A stretch of 9,648 nt of DNA from Caldifarciminota bacterium (GTDB taxonomy: Bacteria > Hydrothermota > Hydrothermia > B15-G9 > WFZT01): contig JALXCE010000370.1 of the NCBI GenBank assembly GCA_026991055.1, positions 1-9,648 of the forward strand. The letters are read 5' to 3'. Every line of letters starts with the position of its first letter. The stretch's first letter is position 1. The notes under the pieces are model-generated. The model was given only the letters and a program-made list of their open reading frames with translations. It was not told the DNA's origin and made no database searches. Below, piece by piece: positions 6,481 to 9,648 of this stretch. The position numbers and the translations under genes were made by a program.

Positions 6481-7064
6481 TCCCAATTTGTTTCACGTGA
6501 AACAATCACGCAGGTTCGGGCTTTAATAAATGGATTCCTGGTCTCTATAAAGCAGTTTTTATCCCTATTGGTGATATAAACGAATCTGCCTCCCTTGCGC
6601 AAAACGCATTTTGCTACCTTTCTTACCCGTTCCAACCCTGTTCCCATGGAAATAACAGTATCGTAATACCCCCCAAGCCGATCCCAGGAATCGCAGAAAA
6701 TTTCGACATTATCAAGATTTAGTACATCTTTTGCATATTGCAAAAAGATACATTTTTTTCGAACCACGTCCACAAGGGTAAACCTCTTAAGCGGGAAATG
6801 GATTGCAAGAGGGATACCCGGGAATCCAGCACCCGTGCCAAGATCAGCCACTCGCTCACCCTCGATAACTTTTGCAGCAATAAGTGAATCAAAGAGCAAC
6901 CCTAAAAGCTCATTTTCCCCTATCCTTTTTGAGACAATGGTTGTCTTTTTGGACCACTTTAAAACGAGCTTCAGGTACTCCTCAAGCTTTGAGATTTCAT
7001 CAAAACCAGCTTCTATCCCATGACGTGCGAGTTCTTTAATGAGTTTTTGTATTGAAGTTATCAT
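6477..7064 (-). CDS. rsmG: 16S rRNA (guanine527-N7)-methyltransferase RsmG (GidB)
   Basis: SAM-dependent methyltransferase that adds the m7G at position 527 of 16S rRNA; loss in other bacteria gives low-level streptomycin resistance. It is 195 residues, slightly shorter than the usual 205-240. The SAM-binding motif DLGTGAGFPGIPLA is at 74-87, and FTLVDVVRKKCIFLQ is the following strand with the acidic residue that holds the ribose. FDSL (58-61) matches the family's (H)xxDSL block. The first residues up to KWSKKTTIVSK correspond to the family's WNxxxNLT segment, but with an unusual TTIV in place of NLTA. The C terminus carries parS in its codons. The start is taken at 7064: no Shine-Dalgarno, but TATAAT ends 8 nt upstream. 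The partner gene mnmG (gidA), often beside it, is absent; hutU diverges instead. Confidence 0.95.
   Translation of the reverse strand: MITSIQKLIKELARHGIEAGFDEISKLEEYLKLVLKWSKKTTIVSKRIGENELLGLLFDSLIAAKVIEGERVADLGTGAGFPGIPLAIHFPLKRFTLVDVVRKKCIFLQYAKDVLNLDNVEIFCDSWDRLGGYYDTVISMGTGLERVRKVAKCVLRKGGRFVYITNRDKNCFIETRNPFIKARTCVIVSRETNWD
6489..6504. promoter_or_regulatory. parS: parS centromere site (perfect 16-bp palindrome)
   Basis: TGTTTCACGTGAAACA is identical to the canonical bacterial parS site bound by chromosomal ParB proteins. It is a perfect palindrome and lies within the rsmG coding region, where it spells the last base of Ile187 and codons Val-Ser-Arg-Glu-Thr (188-192), just before the C-terminal Asn-Trp-Asp. 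It is 8 bp from the parA -35 box. It is the only copy in the window; such sites normally cluster near the replication origin. Confidence 0.97.
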
Positions 7065-7080
7065 CCTGTGGCATTATAAC
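7052..7080 (+). promoter_or_regulatory. hutU promoter overlapping the rsmG promoter
   Basis: Plus strand: TTGAAG (7052-7057) and TATAAC (7075-7080) with a 17-bp spacer. The -35 box lies inside the rsmG start region and the -10 box shares four bases (7075-7078) with the opposite-strand rsmG -10 box. The predicted start near 7087 leaves a leader of about 15 nt, beginning at the Shine-Dalgarno GGAGGTGA (7088-7095). Confidence 0.5.
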
Positions 7081-7102
7081 TTATATCGGAGGTGAAAGAC
7101 AA
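7073..7102 (-). promoter_or_regulatory. rsmG promoter, leaderless geometry
   Basis: Minus strand: TTGTCT (7102-7097, 4 of 6 consensus) and a perfect TATAAT (7078-7073) with an 18-bp spacer. Eight bases lie between the -10 box and the rsmG ATG at 7064, so transcription is expected to begin at or within a couple of bases of the start codon. The -35 box overlaps the hutU start codon on the other strand. Confidence 0.55.
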
Positions 7103-8811
7103 TGGACCTTTACGAAATGATTAAAAATAAGCCCAAAACAGTGAGGGCTCCGAGGGGAACGGAGCTTCACGCTAAGGACTGGCACGCTGAAGCAGCTCTA
7201 AGAATGCTCATGAACAACGTGGACCCGGAAGTGGCTGAAATTCCAGAAGAGCTGATTGTTTATGGTGGATCTGGTAAAGCTGCACGTAACTGGGATGCCT
7301 TCTGGGCTATCGTCAAGACATTACTCGAGATTGAACCCAACGAGACCCTGCTCGTCCAATCCGGTAAGCCTGTTGGTGTCTTCAAGACCCACGAATGGGC
7401 ACCTCGAGTTATCATTGCCAACTCAAACCTCGTTCCCAAATGGGCCACATGGGACTACTTCCACAAGCTCGAGAAGATGGGACTCATCATGTACGGCCAG
7501 ATGACCGCAGGTTCATGGATTTATATTGGCACCCAGGGTATCCTTCAGGGAACTTATGAGACATTTGCGGCAGCCGGCAGAAAGAAATTTGGAATAAATG
7601 ACCTTCGTGGCAAGCTTATCGTCTCTGGTGGATGCGGTGGAATGAGCGGTGCACAGCCTCTCGCAGCTACCATGAACAATGCTACATACCTTGCAGCAGA
7701 AGTGGTAGAAGAGAGGGCCAAAAAGAGGCTTCTCACAAAATATCTCGATGAAATTGAGCACAACCTCGATGCTGCCATTGATCGTGCTCTCGAATACAAG
7801 GAAAAGGGCATTGCTAAGAGTATCGTCTGGATTGGCAATGTTGTCACACTCCTTGAAAGACTTGTTGAAAGAGGCATTACCCCTGATCTTCTGACAGACC
7901 AAACGTCAGCCCATGACCCTCTGAATGGGTACATCCCCGAGGGGCTTACATACGAACAGGCTCTGGAGCTAAGAAAGAGCAATCCTGATGAGTATCTCCG
8001 TCGCTCCTACCAGACCATGGCAAAACATGTAAAACTCATGATTACACTCCAGGAAAGGGGTGCAGAGACATTTGACTATGGAAATAACCTGCGTGGAAAC
8101 GCCCTTGCAGGTGGATTTATAAAGGAAGAGGAAATTAAAAATCCCGATGGCTCCTGGAAGTATCCGGGATTCGTCCCTGCTTACATCAGAACTCTCTTCT
8201 GTGAAGGGCAGGGGCCTTTCAGATGGGCAGCTCTTTCAGGAGACCCGGAGGACATCTATACTATTGACGAGGAGCTGATAAAGCTCTTCCCGGAGAAGGA
8301 GCACATGGTAAGGTGGATCAAGATGGCCCGTGAACGCGTGGCATTTCAGGGACTCCCTGCGAGAATCTGCTGGCTCGGATACGGTGAAAGGGACAAGGCC
8401 GGACTGCTCTTCAACCGACTTGTGAGGGAAGGAAAGGTAAAAGCCCCGATTGTTATAGGAAGGGACCATCTGGACACGGGTTCTGTGGCTTCGCCTAACA
8501 GAGAGACTGAGGCAATGAAGGATGGGTCCGATGCCATTGCCGACTGGCCGTTATTGAACTTCGCACTCAACGCAGTTTCAGGAGCCTCCTGGGTGAGCTT
8601 CCATCACGGTGGAGGTGTGGGAATAGGATACGCCCTTCATGCAGGTCAGGTAATTGTAGCAGATGGGAGCGATATGATGGATATCAGGCTTAAGAAGGTG
8701 CTAACCAACGACCCCGGAACGGGAATTGCAAGGCACGTTGATGCAGGCTACGAGGAAGCCATTGAAAACGCGAAGAAGTTTGGGATTAAGATTCCGATGG
8801 CGGATTGGTAG
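7102..8811 (+). CDS. hutU: Urocanate hydratase (urocanase)
   Basis: Cytoplasmic NAD-dependent enzyme that converts urocanate to imidazolonepropionate, the second step of histidine degradation. The 569 residues are slightly longer than the usual 550-560; part of the difference seems to be an insertion near KEEEIKNPDGSWKYPGFVPA. Conserved blocks are YGGSGKAARNW (54-64), the NAD-binding loop SGGCGGMSGAQP (175-186), DQTSAHDPLNGY (266-277), FCEGQGPFRWAALSGDPEDI, and ARICWLGYGER with Cys423, matching the conserved active-site-region cysteine of Pseudomonas urocanase. The C-terminal half also has GRDHLDTGSVASPNRETEAM, typical of the family. The start is supported by GGAGGTGA 6 nt upstream of the ATG. 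No hutH, hutI or hutG is in the window, so the gene is isolated or its partners lie elsewhere. A strong hairpin terminator follows. Confidence 0.97.
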   Translation: MDLYEMIKNKPKTVRAPRGTELHAKDWHAEAALRMLMNNVDPEVAEIPEELIVYGGSGKAARNWDAFWAIVKTLLEIEPNETLLVQSGKPVGVFKTHEWAPRVIIANSNLVPKWATWDYFHKLEKMGLIMYGQMTAGSWIYIGTQGILQGTYETFAAAGRKKFGINDLRGKLIVSGGCGGMSGAQPLAATMNNATYLAAEVVEERAKKRLLTKYLDEIEHNLDAAIDRALEYKEKGIAKSIVWIGNVVTLLERLVERGITPDLLTDQTSAHDPLNGYIPEGLTYEQALELRKSNPDEYLRRSYQTMAKHVKLMITLQERGAETFDYGNNLRGNALAGGFIKEEEIKNPDGSWKYPGFVPAYIRTLFCEGQGPFRWAALSGDPEDIYTIDEELIKLFPEKEHMVRWIKMARERVAFQGLPARICWLGYGERDKAGLLFNRLVREGKVKAPIVIGRDHLDTGSVASPNRETEAMKDGSDAIADWPLLNFALNAVSGASWVSFHHGGGVGIGYALHAGQVIVADGSDMMDIRLKKVLTNDPGTGIARHVDAGYEEAIENAKKFGIKIPMADW

Positions 8812-8837
8812 GGAGAATTTGATCAGATTTTAAAGTA

Positions 8838-8868
8838 GTGGGGCGGCGCCCTTCGGGCGCCGCCCCAC
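8838..8868. terminator. Bidirectional hairpin terminator between hutU and the lipoprotein gene
   Basis: Stem GTGGGGCGGCGCC (8838-8850) pairs perfectly with GGCGCCGCCCCAC (8856-8868): 13 GC-rich base pairs plus a possible fourteenth C-G pair closing a UUC loop (the loop reads CTTCG). Moderately T-rich sequence follows on both sides (ATCTTAATTT on plus, TACTTTAAAAT on minus). It lies between two convergent genes, so it can serve both, though the tails are weaker than in ideal intrinsic terminators. Confidence 0.85.
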
Positions 8869-8876
8869 ATCTTAAT

Positions 8877-9539
8877 TTACTCTACCTGGTACGCCTCTAA
8901 CTCTGAATAGCTTTCAGTGCTGTCAGGGGACATGTCTCTTTCTTCAACCATACCTACATTATCTGCGAAGTAATAGTATGTATAGGTTGTTTCAGCATAG
9001 GTCTGTCCACCATAGGAATAACTCCATATGTTTTTGAACTCCACCTTCATAGCTCCATCGAAGTTACCGGCCGGTGTCTGAACGTTCTCTGTTCCCTGAG
9101 CTGTAGCATGTATGGAAAAAGAATAGTTTGTGTCACTTTCTGAAGTGACAACCCAGCTATCACCTGTGGAAAGCGGGGTTTTAACGAACTTCATGACATA
9201 GTAAACACTATCCGGTGAACCTTCCTCATGTCCCATGATAAAAATATATCCACCCTCTCTGTAAACGTAAGAAGTGTCATTTCCATTAACTCCGATATAC
9301 ACATTCTTTCCGTTTACTACACCTGTTCCAACTATTCTGATGGTGTCTCTGGTGGTATCTCCTTTGGTACCGCCAGTCTCGTAGTTCAAATATGCCCACC
9401 AGTTTCCCACAGATAGTGGAAGGGGCTCATTGATTGTTCCAGCACCACCTCCACCTCCTGGGCCGGTGGTTCCTCCTTTCTGGCAGCTCACAAAGGCGAG
9501 ACTGCCTGCAATAAGTATTGTTGCTAATAGTTTCTTCAT
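8877..9539 (-). CDS. Putative lipoprotein, TapB-like beta-rich domain
   Basis: 220 residues. MKKLLATILIAGSLAFVSC is a lipoprotein signal peptide, with Cys19 as the likely lipidated residue (the FVSC box is slightly off consensus). A Gly-rich linker (22-34, including five Gly in a row) would hold the domain off the membrane. The mature part begins with PLSVGNWWAYLNYETGG (41-57), then has many Thr/Tyr/Ser-rich beta strands, FVKTPLSTGDSWVV (118-131) and VQTPAGNFDGAMKV (153-166). The GNxWxY and TPAGxF pair resembles the TapB-like family, seen in lipoproteins of unknown job in Bacteroidetes-like and candidate phyla. The start at 9539 is chosen because AAGGAG lies 5 nt upstream and the signal peptide begins there; the frame continues to 9623 but those 28 residues are not signal-like and contain the promoter. 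It has its own promoter and terminator, so it is probably a single-gene unit. The function is unknown. Confidence 0.75.
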   Translation of the reverse strand: MKKLLATILIAGSLAFVSCQKGGTTGPGGGGGAGTINEPLPLSVGNWWAYLNYETGGTKGDTTRDTIRIVGTGVVNGKNVYIGVNGNDTSYVYREGGYIFIMGHEEGSPDSVYYVMKFVKTPLSTGDSWVVTSESDTNYSFSIHATAQGTENVQTPAGNFDGAMKVEFKNIWSYSYGGQTYAETTYTYYYFADNVGMVEERDMSPDSTESYSELEAYQVE

Positions 9540-9567
9540 ACGCCCTCCTTGGGGTTTTCTTGGGGCA

Positions 9568-9596
9568 ATTATAAAGGGAGAATCTTTCCACGTCCA
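9568..9596 (-). promoter_or_regulatory. Promoter of the lipoprotein gene
   Basis: Minus strand: TGGACG (9596-9591, 4 of 6 consensus) and a perfect TATAAT (9573-9568), spacer 17 bp. The predicted start near 9561 gives a leader of about 22 nt that includes AAGGAGG (9550-9544) before the ATG at 9539. This is a conventional leadered promoter, unlike those of parA and rsmG. Confidence 0.65.
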
Positions 9597-9648
9597 CGAA
9601 AACCGGTCATTCATTCTGACCAATTTAAATGGGAAGTTAAGGATGCCA

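Noticed and set aside
6293..6505. ORF beginning MFHVKQ across the rsmG-parA junction
   Set aside because: MFHVKQ is simply parS read in another frame; the rest overlaps parA out of frame with no domain.
7513..7982. Two antisense ORFs (129 and 142 residues) inside hutU
   Set aside because: Both lie opposite highly conserved urocanase codons and have no Shine-Dalgarno or family features.
9540..9623. 28-residue N-terminal extension of the lipoprotein
   Set aside because: It would bury the signal peptide, and the stretch holds a good promoter and the Shine-Dalgarno for the downstream ATG.

Overview
This window is ordinary-looking bacterial chromosome at moderate G+C, with Lys/Glu-rich proteins. 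Two exported proteins point to an organism with two membranes: a PorV/PorQ-like outer-membrane barrel and a lipobox lipoprotein of the PLxVGNxWxY/TPAGxF type. Proteins of these kinds are frequent in Bacteroidetes-like and uncultured candidate lineages. The charged, compact proteins would suit a thermophilic or anaerobic candidate phylum, but I cannot fix the taxon from sequence alone.

Layout, left to right. Bases 1-2089 (+) hold the 3' part of NAD kinase (nadK) and a complete recN, joined by a TAATG stop/start overlap. Bases 2090-2620 are a gene-free stretch: a featureless AT-rich half, then a nested inverted-repeat element, then a promoter. Bases 2621-3046 (+) encode an orphan ChrB-type protein whose 3' end overlaps the convergent accA by 19 bp. 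Bases 3028-7064 are all on the minus strand, transcribed in the order rsmG, parA, parB, a PorV-like barrel gene, accA. Bases 7102-8811 (+) encode urocanate hydratase (hutU), divergent from rsmG. A strong bidirectional hairpin terminator (8838-8868) separates it from a convergent lipoprotein gene (8877-9539, minus).

The minus-strand block is a chromosome-segregation locus of the gidB-parA-parB type without an adjacent mnmG. A perfect 16-bp parS site lies inside the last codons of rsmG, 8 bp upstream of a good parA promoter, so ParB bound there could reach the promoter of its own operon. The parB, barrel and accA genes follow with no spare sequence: parA and parB overlap, the parB stop codon is part of the next Shine-Dalgarno, and the barrel gene and accA share ATGA. 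Segregation, envelope and fatty-acid genes may therefore be translated from one message.

The most distinctive signals are regulatory. (1) parA and rsmG each have a consensus TATAAT only 7-8 nt before the ATG and no Shine-Dalgarno, the geometry expected of leaderless mRNAs. Other genes in the window have strong Shine-Dalgarno sites. (2) rsmG and hutU are divided by 37 bp in which two opposite-strand -10 elements physically overlap, forming a bidirectional promoter. (3) A nested inverted-repeat element sits at 2407-2534. I see no CRISPR array, tRNA, rRNA, transposase or defence system here, and no convincing wholly new multigene system.
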